A stretch of 64,000 nt of DNA, from contig CAZNRD010000010.1 of assembly GCA_964575425.1 (NCBI GenBank), positions 33,140 to 97,139 on the forward strand, given 5' to 3'. A program made the translations under genes and the position numbers. A model generated the notes under the pieces. It saw only the letters and a program-made list of their open reading frames with translations. It was not told the DNA's origin and ran no database searches. This document shows positions 42,569 through 52,299 of the stretch, in pieces. The first letter of the stretch is position 1. Each line of letters opens with the position of its first letter. This DNA comes from DATEAV01 sp964575425. GTDB lineage: Bacteria; Chloroflexota; Anaerolineae; Anaerolineales; E44-bin32.

Positions 42569-45500
42569 TGTTGGCTCCCAGGCTGGCCATGAGGGCGTCG
42601 AGCTTCACCATCAGTTGATCGTCTGCGAAGTGAGCCAGGCGGATGGCCTTAGCCGGGCACTCGGCGACGCACGAGCCGCAGCCGCGGCAGATGGTGGGCT
42701 CGATGAACGCCGCTCCTGCCACGCCACCCGCGCCGACGGCGTCGGGGACGATGCGCGGGACATCAAAGGGGCACACGCGCACACACGTGAGGCAGCCAAC
42801 GCACCCGGCGGTGTCGACCTCGGCCACCACGCCCCCCACTGTCAGTGACGTCTGAGAGAGAACCCGGGCGGCGCGCGACGCTGCCGCCTGGGCCTGCACA
42901 ATTGCCTCATCCATCAGCTTCGGATAGTGCGCCAGCCCGGCCATGAAAATACCGTCGGTGGCGAAATCCACCGGGCGCAGCTTGACATGGGCCTCGAGGA
43001 AGAACCCATCGGCATCGACGGGGATCTTCAAAGCCGTGGACAAGGCGCGTGCGCCTTCCGAGGGCACGGCCGGCATGCTCAGGACCAGGAGATCAGGGGA
43101 GAGCGCGAGGCGCACGCCAAGCTGCGGCTCGAGCACCGCGATGCGCAGCCGTTCGCCTTCGGCCGTCACCTGAGGCTGGTTGGCGCCATCGTAGCGCACG
43201 AACAGGACGCCGGCACGGCGGGCATCGGTATACAGGTCCTCCTTGAAGCCGTAGGTCCGGATGTCCTTGTAGAGGACCGTGACGCGGGCGTCCGAGTTCA
43301 GGCGTTTGAGGTGCAGCGCGTTTTTCAGGGCCGTGGTGCAGCAAATGCGGCCGCAGTAGCGTTCCGCTGGCCCGACGCACAGCAGGAAGGCCGCTTCGTC
43401 GGGTAGCCGCTCGCCGAGGTCGCGCCATAGGGCAGGGGCCGGGCCGTCCCCTGACACCAGGCGATGCTCGGCCAGAGCGAGCAGCGCCTCGAATTCCAGT
43501 CCGGTTACCACGCGCCGATGCTTTCCGTAGAAGTGCTCCGGCCCGCGATATTCCTGCGCACCGCTGGCCACCACTGTTGCTCCGTGGCGAAGCTCGACGG
43601 TGGAGCCGTCGGTGGCGCGCAGGGTGGTGGTGAAGTTGCCGACAAAGCCTGTGGAATGAAGCAGCTCGTGCTCCAGGTGGAGGTGAATGCGGGGCTCGCG
43701 TTCGACGCGGCGCACCAGGTCGGCCAGATAGGCCTGCGGGTCTTCGCCCGCCAGGCTAGTGAATACGTGATGCAGGTTGCCGCCCAGGCGCGGCTGGCGC
43801 TCGACCAGATGGACCTCGAAGCCGCCTTCGGCGAGCGACAGTGCCGCTGTCATCCCGGCCAGGCCGCCGCCAATCACCAACGCCCCTGGCGTGATCGGCA
43901 TCTCGGAGGTGCGCAGCGGCTCAAGCCTCTGCACGCGCGCGACTGCCATCTGCACCAGCTGCTTGGCCTTGTTCGTGGCCGCCTCCCGGTCATGGGAGTG
44001 CACCCAGGAGCACTGGTTGCGGATGTTGGCCATGTCGAACAGGCCCGGGTTCAGGCCGGCGCCGCGGATGCAGTCCTGGAACAGCGGTGCGTGGGTGCGG
44101 GGTGTGCACGAGGCCACCACGACGCGGTTGAGACCGAGTTCCTTCACCTTCTCGGTGATGCGAGCAATGCTGTCCTGGGAACAGGTGTAGAGGTTGTTTT
44201 CGGCATGGACGACGCCCGGCAGGCACCGGGCGAATTCGGTCACTTCAGAGACATCGAGGAAGCCGCCGATGTTCGAGCCGCAGTGACAGACGAACACACC
44301 CACCCGCGGCTCCTCGGCTCTGATGTCGCGCTCAGGCGGGAATACTGCCCGGCGGCTGAGCGTGTGGCGGGCTTGAGCCAGCAGGCCCGCCGCCCGCGCC
44401 GCAGCCGCGCTGGCCTCGACCACCGACTCCGGGATGTCCTTGGGCTCGCGGAATGGCCCGGCAACGTAGATGCCCGGCCGGCTGGTCTCGAGGGGATTGA
44501 AAAGGACGGTGTGGCAGAAGCCGTACTCATCGAGCTCGATGCCCAGGGTCCGTGCCAGCTGACGGACCGTGTCGGAGATCTCCATGCCCACCGACAACAC
44601 GATGAGGTCGGGGAATTCCTCCGCGATCGGGGACATGGCGGCAGAAGTCGCCTCCAGCGCGCCGCGTTCGGGCTTGTAGCGGACGATCAGGTTCCCCGTC
44701 TTTGGGTCCTCGCGCACCTCGGAGATGCGGCAGCGTGTGTAGTCAATGCCGTACTGCCGTCGGGCGCGCTGGTAGTAGGCCTCGTAGCCCTTGCTGAAGG
44801 CGCGCATGTCCATCATGAAGACATGGACCGAGGTCTGCGGGTCGTGTTCCTTGGCCATCACCGCTTCTTTGGCGGCGTACATGCAGCACACGGCGGAGCA
44901 GTAGTCGTGGCTCTGATCGCGCGAGCCGACGCACTGCAGGAAAGCAATACGCCGGGCTGGCTTGCCATCGGACGGACGCACGACATGGCCATTGGTGGGC
45001 CCCGAGGCCGAGAGCAGGCGCTCGAACTGCATGGCGGTGACGACGTTGCGGTAGCGGCCCAGGCCGTATTCCTCGGACAACTCGGCGCGGTAGAGGTGAT
45101 AGCCCGGTGCCAGGATGACCGCGCCCACCCGCACCTGCTCCTCCTGCGCCACCATGTCGTGGTCGATGGCATTGGCCTGGCACTTGTAGTAGCACGACAG
45201 GCATTCGGAGCAGATAGCGCACGCCAGGCAGCGCGCCGCCTCTGCCTGGGCCAGCTCATCGGTGTAGCCGCGCGCAACCTCGTCGAAGTTCTGTCGGCGG
45301 GCCTCGGGTGGGAGTTCGGGCATTGGAACCCGGCCGCCGCGCCGCGCCACGCCGCGCTCGAGTCTGTCATGCGCCTCGGCAGGCGTCATCTTCGCCACCG
45401 GCAGCTCGGGCCTGGGCCGCGGCTCGAGGTCCTCGCCGCGCAGGTAGCGGTGGATGCTGGAGGCAGCCTTATGGCCGGAGGCCACGGCTTCGATGACGAA

Positions 45501-47144
45501 AGCCGTGCCCGAGACGCTGTCGCCGGCGGCGAACACGCCGGGTCGCGTGGCGGCCATGGTGTTGGGGTTGATGGCAATGGTCCGCTGACGGGTGATGCCC
45601 ACCCCGGCGTCCTCGGGGATGAAGGCCAGGCCAGCGCGCTGGCCAACGGAGAAAATGACGCTATCGGCCTCGAGCACATGTTCCGAGCCCGGGATGGTCT
45701 CCACGGTCAGCCGCCCCTCGTGGTCGAAGGTGAACGACTTGACCAGGGCGCATTCGACGCCGGCGGCGCGCCCTCCGCCGTCGCTGATGACCCGCAGGAA
45801 GGTGCGGCCTGGGTGGATGGTGACTGCTTCGGTCTCGGCAGCCTCGGCCTCCCACGGGTGGCAGAGCATTCTGTCCCTCGGCTCCAGACAGGCCAGGTGG
45901 ACTTCTGAGCCGAGGCGCACTGCGGTGCGGGCGACGTCGATGGCGACATTGCCGCCCCCAAGGACAAGGACGCGCTTTCCCAATGCGGGCGGCTTGCCGA
46001 GGCGCACGTCACGCAGGAAGTGCGTGTTGATCAACACGCCGGGCAGATCGGCTCCGGGGATCGGCAGCCGGACGCCCTCGTGGGCGCCAACGGCGATCAG
46101 CACGGCGGCGAAGCCTTCGTCGAAGACCTGATCCAGATCGCTAACGCACGTATTGAGGCGCAGGTCAATGCCCAGGTCGAGGATGTCGGCGATCTCACGC
46201 TCGATGATGGCTGCTGGCAGGCGGTATTCGGGAACACCCACGCGCAGCATCCCGCCCGCTACCGGCAGGGCCTCGAAGACGGTCACCGGGTAGCCCAGCC
46301 TGGCCAAATCCTGGGCTGCGGTCAGGCCGCACGGACCGGCGCCGATGATGGCGACGCGCTCGTTGTACTTGCGTTCCGCTGGCGGCACCGGCTGGCGTGG
46401 CTCGGCGTAGACCTTATCGGTGACGAAGCGCTTGAGGGCATGGATGTTGACCGGTTCGTCGACCAGGCTGCGATTGCAGGCATCCTCGCAGCGGTGATTG
46501 CAGATGCGGCCGCAGATGCCGGGGAACGGGTTGTCTTCCCTGATGACGCGCAGGGCATCGGCGTAGCGGCCCTCGCGGATCAGGGCGATGTAGCCCTGCG
46601 CGCGCTGCCCCGCCGGGCAGGCATCGCGGCATGGAGAGATGCCCAGCTTGGCGATGGCGTAGGCATTGGGGACGGCCTGCGGGTAGAGCTTGTAGGCGGC
46701 GTGGCGCTGCGATAAGCCTTCGTTGAACGGGTCGGAGATGATGACGGGGCAGACCTGTGCGCAGTCGCCGCAGCCGACGCACTTGGTGGCGTCGATGTAG
46801 CGGGGTTTGCGCCGGAGGGTGACGGTGAAGTCACCGGCCTGGCCCTCGATGCAGACCACCTCACAGTCGACGCGCAGGTCGATGTTGAGGTGCCGCCCGG
46901 TCTCCACCAGCTTGGGGCTGATGGTGCACATGGCGCAGTCGTTGGTGGGGAAGGTCTTGTCGAGCTGGGCCATGTGTCCGCCGATGGCGGACTCTTTTTC
47001 GACCAGATAGACGCGGTAGCCCTGCTCCGCCAGGTCGAGGCTGGCCTGCATGCCGGCAATGCCGGCGCCGACAACCATGACCGCCCCGACGGGGGAGGGC
47101 ATCCCGTTCGCGACCACGGCCTGTGTCCGGACGACCTCGCTCAC
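42555..47144 (-). CDS. Giant HdrA with inserted GltD/NfnB-like NAD(P)H oxidoreductase module
   Basis: 1529 residues from GTG 47142-47144. Residues 20-135: HdrA FAD fold (VMVVGAGIAGMQASL), the FPTNDCAMCTISPK segment and a ferredoxin motif CVGCGDCAQVCP. Residues 165-565: an inserted module like glutamate synthase small subunit/NfnB, with CRDACPAGQ and CGRICNHRCEDACNRSL cluster ligands, a second FAD fold (VAIIGAGPCGLTAAQDLARL) and an NAD(P)H fold (VLVLGGGNVAIDVARTA). From 640 the HdrA chain resumes (CLACAICSECLSCYYKC), then a second HdrA-like flavin domain (LVIGGGLAGMTAALSLAEGG) and two final [4Fe-4S] motifs. It likely bifurcates electrons from NAD(P)H. Confidence 0.88.
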   Translation of the reverse strand: MSEVVRTQAVVANGMPSPVGAVMVVGAGIAGMQASLDLAEQGYRVYLVEKESAIGGHMAQLDKTFPTNDCAMCTISPKLVETGRHLNIDLRVDCEVVCIEGQAGDFTVTLRRKPRYIDATKCVGCGDCAQVCPVIISDPFNEGLSQRHAAYKLYPQAVPNAYAIAKLGISPCRDACPAGQRAQGYIALIREGRYADALRVIREDNPFPGICGRICNHRCEDACNRSLVDEPVNIHALKRFVTDKVYAEPRQPVPPAERKYNERVAIIGAGPCGLTAAQDLARLGYPVTVFEALPVAGGMLRVGVPEYRLPAAIIEREIADILDLGIDLRLNTCVSDLDQVFDEGFAAVLIAVGAHEGVRLPIPGADLPGVLINTHFLRDVRLGKPPALGKRVLVLGGGNVAIDVARTAVRLGSEVHLACLEPRDRMLCHPWEAEAAETEAVTIHPGRTFLRVISDGGGRAAGVECALVKSFTFDHEGRLTVETIPGSEHVLEADSVIFSVGQRAGLAFIPEDAGVGITRQRTIAINPNTMAATRPGVFAAGDSVSGTAFVIEAVASGHKAASSIHRYLRGEDLEPRPRPELPVAKMTPAEAHDRLERGVARRGGRVPMPELPPEARRQNFDEVARGYTDELAQAEAARCLACAICSECLSCYYKCQANAIDHDMVAQEEQVRVGAVILAPGYHLYRAELSEEYGLGRYRNVVTAMQFERLLSASGPTNGHVVRPSDGKPARRIAFLQCVGSRDQSHDYCSAVCCMYAAKEAVMAKEHDPQTSVHVFMMDMRAFSKGYEAYYQRARRQYGIDYTRCRISEVREDPKTGNLIVRYKPERGALEATSAAMSPIAEEFPDLIVLSVGMEISDTVRQLARTLGIELDEYGFCHTVLFNPLETSRPGIYVAGPFREPKDIPESVVEASAAAARAAGLLAQARHTLSRRAVFPPERDIRAEEPRVGVFVCHCGSNIGGFLDVSEVTEFARCLPGVVHAENNLYTCSQDSIARITEKVKELGLNRVVVASCTPRTHAPLFQDCIRGAGLNPGLFDMANIRNQCSWVHSHDREAATNKAKQLVQMAVARVQRLEPLRTSEMPITPGALVIGGGLAGMTAALSLAEGGFEVHLVERQPRLGGNLHHVFTSLAGEDPQAYLADLVRRVEREPRIHLHLEHELLHSTGFVGNFTTTLRATDGSTVELRHGATVVASGAQEYRGPEHFYGKHRRVVTGLEFEALLALAEHRLVSGDGPAPALWRDLGERLPDEAAFLLCVGPAERYCGRICCTTALKNALHLKRLNSDARVTVLYKDIRTYGFKEDLYTDARRAGVLFVRYDGANQPQVTAEGERLRIAVLEPQLGVRLALSPDLLVLSMPAVPSEGARALSTALKIPVDADGFFLEAHVKLRPVDFATDGIFMAGLAHYPKLMDEAIVQAQAAASRAARVLSQTSLTVGGVVAEVDTAGCVGCLTCVRVCPFDVPRIVPDAVGAGGVAGAAFIEPTICRGCGSCVAECPAKAIRLAHFADDQLMVKLDALMASLGANNARV

Positions 47145-47251
47145 CCCGGCCCCTCTCCCACAACCCGAATCATTCCCGCGGGCCTACGGCCCGCGCTGCT
47201 GCAAGCCTCACCGCCCGTTCCCCATCATAGGTTGTGTAAGAAAGGGCGTTC

Positions 47252-47290
47252 CAGTGCCGGATGTCACCGCCGGAGGGGAGAAACTTCATC
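47252..47290 (-). promoter_or_regulatory. Upstream motif R1 of the hdrA fusion gene
   Basis: On the plus strand it reads CAGTGCCGGA-T-GTCACCG...GGGGA...CTTCATC. It matches 51334-51373 in about three of four positions. It lies about 108 bases before the hdrA start, so it may be a shared regulator site. Confidence 0.4.
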
Positions 47291-47338
47291 CGCATTGATG
47301 GGTAAATGACTTGACCTCCGGCCTCGGGGAGAGGATTC

Positions 47339-47770
47339 TCAGGCTGGCGACGCGCGGCGGAGCGGGTTGGGGCCAAGCTTCTGCGCGCGCTCGGTCATCT
47401 CCCGCGCGATCTGGGCAAAGGTAGCCCCCATGCCGCCTGAGAGGAAGAACATCTCCAGGCGCTCCGGCTCCAGTCCGATGCTGGAGAGGATACTTTTGGC
47501 TCGCTCGACGCGGGCCCGGCCGCGCTCGTTGCCGCGCACATGGTGGCAGTTGCCCAGGCTGCATCCGACGACGAAGACAGCGTCCGCTCCGTGTTCGAAG
47601 GCCTCCAGCAGATATTGGATGTCGGTCTTCCCGGTGCATGGCAGGCGCACAAGCTTGACGCTGGCCGGGTACTCCTGGCGCAGAGCGCCAGCCGTGTCGG
47701 CGGCGGCGTAGCCGCAGTAGTTGCAGGCGAAAGCCGTGATCTCCGGCATAAAAGCCGCTGGCGGTTTCAT
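47339..47770 (-). CDS. MvhD-type hydrogenase iron-sulfur subunit, cysteine form
   Basis: 143 residues from ATG 47768-47770. Cys pairs CNYCGYAAAD, LPCTGKTD and VVGCSLGNCHH correspond one by one to those of the UGA-containing paralogue, the last with Cys70 aligned to the UGA. Its start overlaps the ferredoxin stop (ATGA). It likely serves the 1075-residue HdrA of the same operon as electron inlet. The last residues repeat the motif LGPNPLR found in the other MvhD. Confidence 0.9.
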   Translation of the reverse strand: MKPPAAFMPEITAFACNYCGYAAADTAGALRQEYPASVKLVRLPCTGKTDIQYLLEAFEHGADAVFVVGCSLGNCHHVRGNERGRARVERAKSILSSIGLEPERLEMFFLSGGMGATFAQIAREMTERAQKLGPNPLRRASPA

Positions 47771-47982
47771 AGGCTGTGCCTCGTTTGCATGTGGAGCGCG
47801 TGCTGGCTGCAGGCGGTGGTGCACGTGCCGCATCCCGTGCAGGCCCAGGTGTCGATCAGGATCGTGTCTTGGCCCGTGGCCCAGAGCAGGGCGCCGACGG
47901 CGCAGTGCGGCAGGCATTCGCGGCACGTGATGCAGCGGTCTTTCATCAGCTCGACGACGAGATCCACTCCAATGCGCTGCAT
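47767..47982 (-). CDS. Small 2[4Fe-4S] ferredoxin
   Basis: 71 residues with two cluster motifs, CITCRECLPHC and CTGCGTCTTAC. Between hdrA (30 bases upstream) and mvhD (overlapping downstream), it is probably a dedicated electron carrier or subunit of the second Hdr complex. It could also take the place of HdrC. Confidence 0.88.
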   Translation of the reverse strand: MQRIGVDLVVELMKDRCITCRECLPHCAVGALLWATGQDTILIDTWACTGCGTCTTACSQHALHMQTRHSL

Positions 47983-48012
47983 GGACTCTCCGTGCGGCCG
48001 CCGCCTTCTCCG

Positions 48013-51000
48013 TCAGGGATGGACAGCCAGTATCCTGGGCACTTCCCATGCGCCGAGCGCAGCGCACACCTGCTCATCGCGATAGTGCTCGAGCTGGATC
48101 GCTCGTGCCGGGCACTCCCCGGTGCATGTGCCGCAGCCCTGGCAGCGGGCGGGGTCGATCCAGGCCGAACCGCCAAGGTTGCCGATGCCGGGCTGGTCGG
48201 CGCGGATCTGCGGGATACTGAAGGGACAGGTGCGAGCGCAGGTCAGGCAGCCGGTGCAGCGCTCCGATTCGACGACGGCGACGACGCCGCCCACCTGTAT
48301 TGTCGGCCGCGTCAGGATGGTCAGGGCCCGTCCGGCGCAAGCCAGCGCGTGGGTGATGCACTCCTCAATGAACTTCGGATAGTGAGCCATGCCGGCCAGG
48401 AACAGGCCGTTGTCGGCGAATTCCATCGGCCGCATCTTCAGGTGCGCTTCCAGGAAGAAGCCCTCGGCCGACAGCGGGACGCCGATAAGCTCGGCCAGCT
48501 GCCAAGTCTCGGGTTCAGGCTCGATGGCCATGCTCAGGGCCAGCAGATCGGGCTCGAAGACCAACGTCCGGCCGAAGACGTGCTCGTGTGCCTCCACCAC
48601 CAGCGTCTGGCGTGCGCCGCGCCGCTCGAGGCGCACCCGGGGCAGATCGCTGTCGGTGTAGCGGACGAAGAGCACACCGCGGCGACGGGCATCGAGGTAG
48701 TACTGTTCACGGAAGCCGTAGGTGATGATGTTCCTATAGAGCACCACCACCTGGCACTCGGGGTTGAGCATCTTCAGGCGGACGGCGTTCTTGATGGTGT
48801 TGGTGCAGCAGATGCGTGAGCAATACTCAACCTTGTCTTCGTCCTGCACGCACTGGATCATCACGACCGACTTCAGGCGCCCCGCCCGGTCGGGTTGATG
48901 CGCCAGGATTTCCTCCAAGGCGGACTGAGGGATGACGCGCGGATCCTGTCCTAGCAAGTTGCGCGGGGCGCGCGATTCCACCCCACCGGTGGCCAGGAGC
49001 GTGACGCTGTGCCGCACTTCGTGGTCAACGGCCGTGCCGCTGCCGGCCTCGGTGCGAAGGACGGAGCGGAAATCGCCCACGCTGCCGGTGTGGGCGACGA
49101 GCTGGCTGCGCAGGTAGAGGCGGATGCGCTCATGCCCGACGACGCGATTGACCAGGTCGCGCTGCAGGCGCTGGGGATTCTCGCCTTCGGCGACATAGTA
49201 GATGTGGTGCAGGTTGCCTCCCAGCTCGCCGCGCTTCTCGACCAGGTGCACCTCGAAGCCGGCGTCGGCGATCGCCAGGGCCGCCGTCATCCCCGAGACG
49301 CCGCCGCCCACGATCAGTGCTGAGCGGGCCGGCTGGCGCTCGTGCTTGAGTACTGGCCGCGCCAGCCGCAGCCGCTCCACGCCCAAGCGCACGAGCTCGG
49401 CCGCCTTGCGCGTGGCCCCCGCCGCGTCGCCGGCATGGACCCAGGCGCAGTGCTCGCGCAGGTTGACGACTTCGAGCAGGTACGGATTGATGCCCACAGA
49501 CGCAAGCAGGCGCTGGAAGAGGGGTTCGTGCGTGCGCGGCGTGCAGGCGCCGACGAGCAGGCGATCGAGGTTGTGCGAGCGCAGCAGCTCGCTCAGCCGC
49601 TGCTGCCCTTCGGGGAAGCAGGCCAATGGCATGGTTTCCACGACCCGCACGCCAGGGAGAGCGGAGGCGAACTCGGCGACCGCCTGCAGGTCGATGGTGC
49701 GGCTGATCTCACCCTGACAGCCGCAGAGCACCACACCGACAGAGGGCCGGTCCGGTTGGGGCGGGCGCTGAGCGGGCATGGTTTCGGCGGTGACGAAGGG
49801 GTGAGCGCGCGTGAAGTGGTGCTGGCCGAGGCGATCGCGCATCAGGCGCATGGCCTCGGCGGCCGCCCCGGAGGCATCAAGGATGGTCTCGGCGATCTCC
49901 TTGGGGGAGGCGAAAGCCCCGCAGACAAAGACGCCGGGGCGTGAGGAGGCCAGCGGTGCGTACTTGTCCGTCTTGCAGAAGCCATACTCGTTGAGTTCGA
50001 TGCCCAGGGTGCGGGCGATCTCGATGGCCTTGGCGGGTGGGCGGATGCCCACTGCCAGGACGACCATGTCGAAGCGCTCCTCGCACAGCGGGCCCTGGCC
50101 AGGAGCGGCTTCGTCGTGCTCGCGGCCGGAGGGATAACGCAGGAGGATCTCGCCGGTGGCCGGATCCTCCTCGATGCCGGAGATGCGGCAGCGGGTGTAG
50201 CGGATGCCGTAGTCGCGCTTGGCCTGCTGATAGTAGTGGTTGTACTCCTTGTTGAAGGCGCGCTCGTCCATGGTGAAGACCTGGCACTCCACCTCGGGAC
50301 TGCGCTGCTTGGCCAGGATGGCTTCCTTGGTGGCATACATGCAGCAGATGGATGAGCAGTAGGGATTGTGCTGGTCGCGCGATCCGATGCACTGGAGCCA
50401 GGCAATGCGGCGCGGCACGCGGCCGTCGGAGGGGCAGCGCACAATGCCCTCGGTTGGGCCGGAGCGCGACGCCAATCGTTCATACTGCATCGAGGTGATG
50501 ACGTTGGGGATGCGGCCGAAGCCAAGCTCGGGCAGCTGAGTCGGATTGTAGGGCTCGAAGCCGATGGCGAGGATGATGGCCCCGACGCGGAGTTCGGATC
50601 GGCGGGGGAGTGCCCCGAGGTCCACCGCGCCCGTGGGGCAGGCCTCCACGCACTTGCGGCACTCCTCGCAGGTCGAGGCCTTGGCCAACATGTAGTAGGC
50701 GTTGGGCGCCGAGCGCGGCGCCGACTTGTCAATCACCTTGCGCATGCTGAGCCCGAGCTGGAAGCCGCTCGGCCGCGACTCGGGGCAGACCTCGGCGCAG
50801 TGCGCGCAGTTCGTGCAGCGGCGTGGGTCAACGTACTGGGGATGTTGCTCCACCAAGACGCGGAAGTCCCCTGCCTGGCCCTCGACGCCCAGCAGGTCGG
50901 TGGAGGTGAGCAGGGTGATGTTCGGGTGGAGGTTGTGGTCGAGCAGGGCGGGGCTGATGGTCGGGCGGGTGCAGCCGAAGCCGTGATCGGAGGTGCCGCG

Positions 51001-51240
51001 GCACAAGACGCAGTCATGGGTGGGGAACATGAAGCCGAGCTGCGCCACGCGCCCACCGAGGGCAGGGCTGGTTTCCAGCAGGTAGGCGTGGATGCCCGCT
51101 TCGGCCAGATCGATGGCGGCGCGCATCCCACCCACACCGCCGCCGATGACGAGAACGCCCCCGGGTTCCAGACGCTCCACCGTGGAGGGACCTTCAACGC
51201 GTGAGTTCTGCACAGCATCCTGGCCTTCGCCTTGCTTCAC
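48013..51240 (-). CDS. HdrA-type flavoprotein, duplicated form
   Basis: 1075 residues from GTG 51238-51240. The N-terminal FAD fold is VLVIGGGVGGMRAAIDLAEA, followed by the cysteine segment CVLCRGTSDHGFGCTRP and [4Fe-4S] motifs CTNCAHCAEVCP and CEECRKCVEACP. A second flavin domain (LIVGGGVSGMTAALAIADAG) and the terminal pair CTGCLTCARTCP and CQGCGTCTGECP complete it. HdrA hosts the bifurcating FAD in Hdr complexes. Unlike the 1529-residue paralogue, it has no NAD(P)H module. It opens the whole locus, followed by ferredoxin and mvhD. Confidence 0.88.
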   Translation of the reverse strand: MKQGEGQDAVQNSRVEGPSTVERLEPGGVLVIGGGVGGMRAAIDLAEAGIHAYLLETSPALGGRVAQLGFMFPTHDCVLCRGTSDHGFGCTRPTISPALLDHNLHPNITLLTSTDLLGVEGQAGDFRVLVEQHPQYVDPRRCTNCAHCAEVCPESRPSGFQLGLSMRKVIDKSAPRSAPNAYYMLAKASTCEECRKCVEACPTGAVDLGALPRRSELRVGAIILAIGFEPYNPTQLPELGFGRIPNVITSMQYERLASRSGPTEGIVRCPSDGRVPRRIAWLQCIGSRDQHNPYCSSICCMYATKEAILAKQRSPEVECQVFTMDERAFNKEYNHYYQQAKRDYGIRYTRCRISGIEEDPATGEILLRYPSGREHDEAAPGQGPLCEERFDMVVLAVGIRPPAKAIEIARTLGIELNEYGFCKTDKYAPLASSRPGVFVCGAFASPKEIAETILDASGAAAEAMRLMRDRLGQHHFTRAHPFVTAETMPAQRPPQPDRPSVGVVLCGCQGEISRTIDLQAVAEFASALPGVRVVETMPLACFPEGQQRLSELLRSHNLDRLLVGACTPRTHEPLFQRLLASVGINPYLLEVVNLREHCAWVHAGDAAGATRKAAELVRLGVERLRLARPVLKHERQPARSALIVGGGVSGMTAALAIADAGFEVHLVEKRGELGGNLHHIYYVAEGENPQRLQRDLVNRVVGHERIRLYLRSQLVAHTGSVGDFRSVLRTEAGSGTAVDHEVRHSVTLLATGGVESRAPRNLLGQDPRVIPQSALEEILAHQPDRAGRLKSVVMIQCVQDEDKVEYCSRICCTNTIKNAVRLKMLNPECQVVVLYRNIITYGFREQYYLDARRRGVLFVRYTDSDLPRVRLERRGARQTLVVEAHEHVFGRTLVFEPDLLALSMAIEPEPETWQLAELIGVPLSAEGFFLEAHLKMRPMEFADNGLFLAGMAHYPKFIEECITHALACAGRALTILTRPTIQVGGVVAVVESERCTGCLTCARTCPFSIPQIRADQPGIGNLGGSAWIDPARCQGCGTCTGECPARAIQLEHYRDEQVCAALGAWEVPRILAVHP

Positions 51241-51333
51241 CTGTGCGCGGCTTCAGCGCGGAGGCGAAGCAGGGACGATGAAATGGTCACACTGCGATTC
51301 AGCCCGATGGTAGGTGCGGACGTCAGCCGCCCA

Positions 51334-51373
51334 CAGTGCCGGAAGTCACCGGAGATAGGGGACAATCTTCATC
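51334..51373 (-). promoter_or_regulatory. Upstream motif R2 of the second hdrA
   Basis: Similar to R1 at 47252-47290 (shared CAGTGCCGGA-x-GTCACCG, GGGGA and CTTCATC blocks) and about 94 bases before its hdrA start. Confidence 0.4.
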
Positions 51374-51444
51374 GGAGGTGGGAGAACCAGGAAACCGCGA
51401 TCAGTGCGAGAAACATGTCGCACCCTGTAGAATCGTGGGCTGGC

Positions 51445-52299
51445 TCAACCCGGTCGCGGCCAGCGCAGCCATCGCCGCATGTTCGTCTGAACCTTGCCCG
51501 GGACGCCCACGGCGATGACGGTGATGTTGTCGAACCCGCCGCGCCGGCGCGCCAGATACACCAGGCGCTCGGCTGCCTCTTCCAGCGTGGATCGGCGCAG
51601 GGCCGATCGGATGTCACGGTCGCCCACGAGATCAGTCAGGCCGTCGGTGCACAGAAGCAGCCGGTCGCCGGGGAGGAGGATCAGCCCCTGGTTGGAGGTC
51701 GACTGCTCGTCGTCTTCCTCGGGCGACAGGCGGAGCCGGAAATCCGGCACCGGTGGTTCCTGGCCTCCCAGATGGCGGCGGAGGACATGCGCGTTCGGAT
51801 GGCGGCGGGCCAGGGAAGACGGTATGAGGCGATGCTCAATGGCTTCCTGCACCCAGGTGTGATCGATGGTCAGCTGCTGCAGCCGACTCAGGCGAAGCAT
51901 GTAGATTCGGCTGTCGCCCACAGAGACCGTGTACAGGCGATTGCCGATTGCCCAGGCCGCGCTCAGAGTCGAGCCCATGCCCTCCCGATCGGGGGATTCC
52001 AGCGAGGCGGCGCTTACAGCACGAGAGGCATCGCCCACGGCCGCCTGAAGTGCAGCAACGGGATCGCCCTGTTGATAGGCCGAGAGCGACGAGAGAAAGG
52101 TCTCGAGGGCCAGTTCGGCGGCCACTTCGCCCGCCTGATGCCCGCCGATGCCATCGGCCACCGCGGCCAACGTCACCGGGCTGCCATCGGCCTCGAGGCG
52201 AAACCCGCGGACCGCGCAGCGGTCTTCGTTGTTCTTCCCGGTCTCGCCCGGATGGGACAGGGCGGCGAACGTGAGATGAGTCGATAGGTCAGGAATCAC
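51445..52299 (-). CDS. PP2C-type serine/threonine protein phosphatase
   Basis: 284 residues from GTG 52297-52299, with AGGAGG 6 bases upstream and overlapping the preceding stop. Metal-binding motifs of PP2C: NNEDRC, AAVADGIGGHQAGEVA, VGDSRIY, LLCTDGLTDLV and FDNITVIAVG. It removes phosphate from Ser/Thr and is coupled to FHA proteins and Ser/Thr kinases in bacteria. The partner encoded upstream has an FHA domain. Confidence 0.92.
   Translation of the reverse strand: MIPDLSTHLTFAALSHPGETGKNNEDRCAVRGFRLEADGSPVTLAAVADGIGGHQAGEVAAELALETFLSSLSAYQQGDPVAALQAAVGDASRAVSAASLESPDREGMGSTLSAAWAIGNRLYTVSVGDSRIYMLRLSRLQQLTIDHTWVQEAIEHRLIPSSLARRHPNAHVLRRHLGGQEPPVPDFRLRLSPEEDDEQSTSNQGLILLPGDRLLLCTDGLTDLVGDRDIRSALRRSTLEEAAERLVYLARRRGGFDNITVIAVGVPGKVQTNMRRWLRWPRPG

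Noticed and set aside
43464..45908. Long plus-strand frame (814 codons) opposite hdrA
   Set aside because: Antisense shadow; no domains and the opposite strand encodes HdrA.
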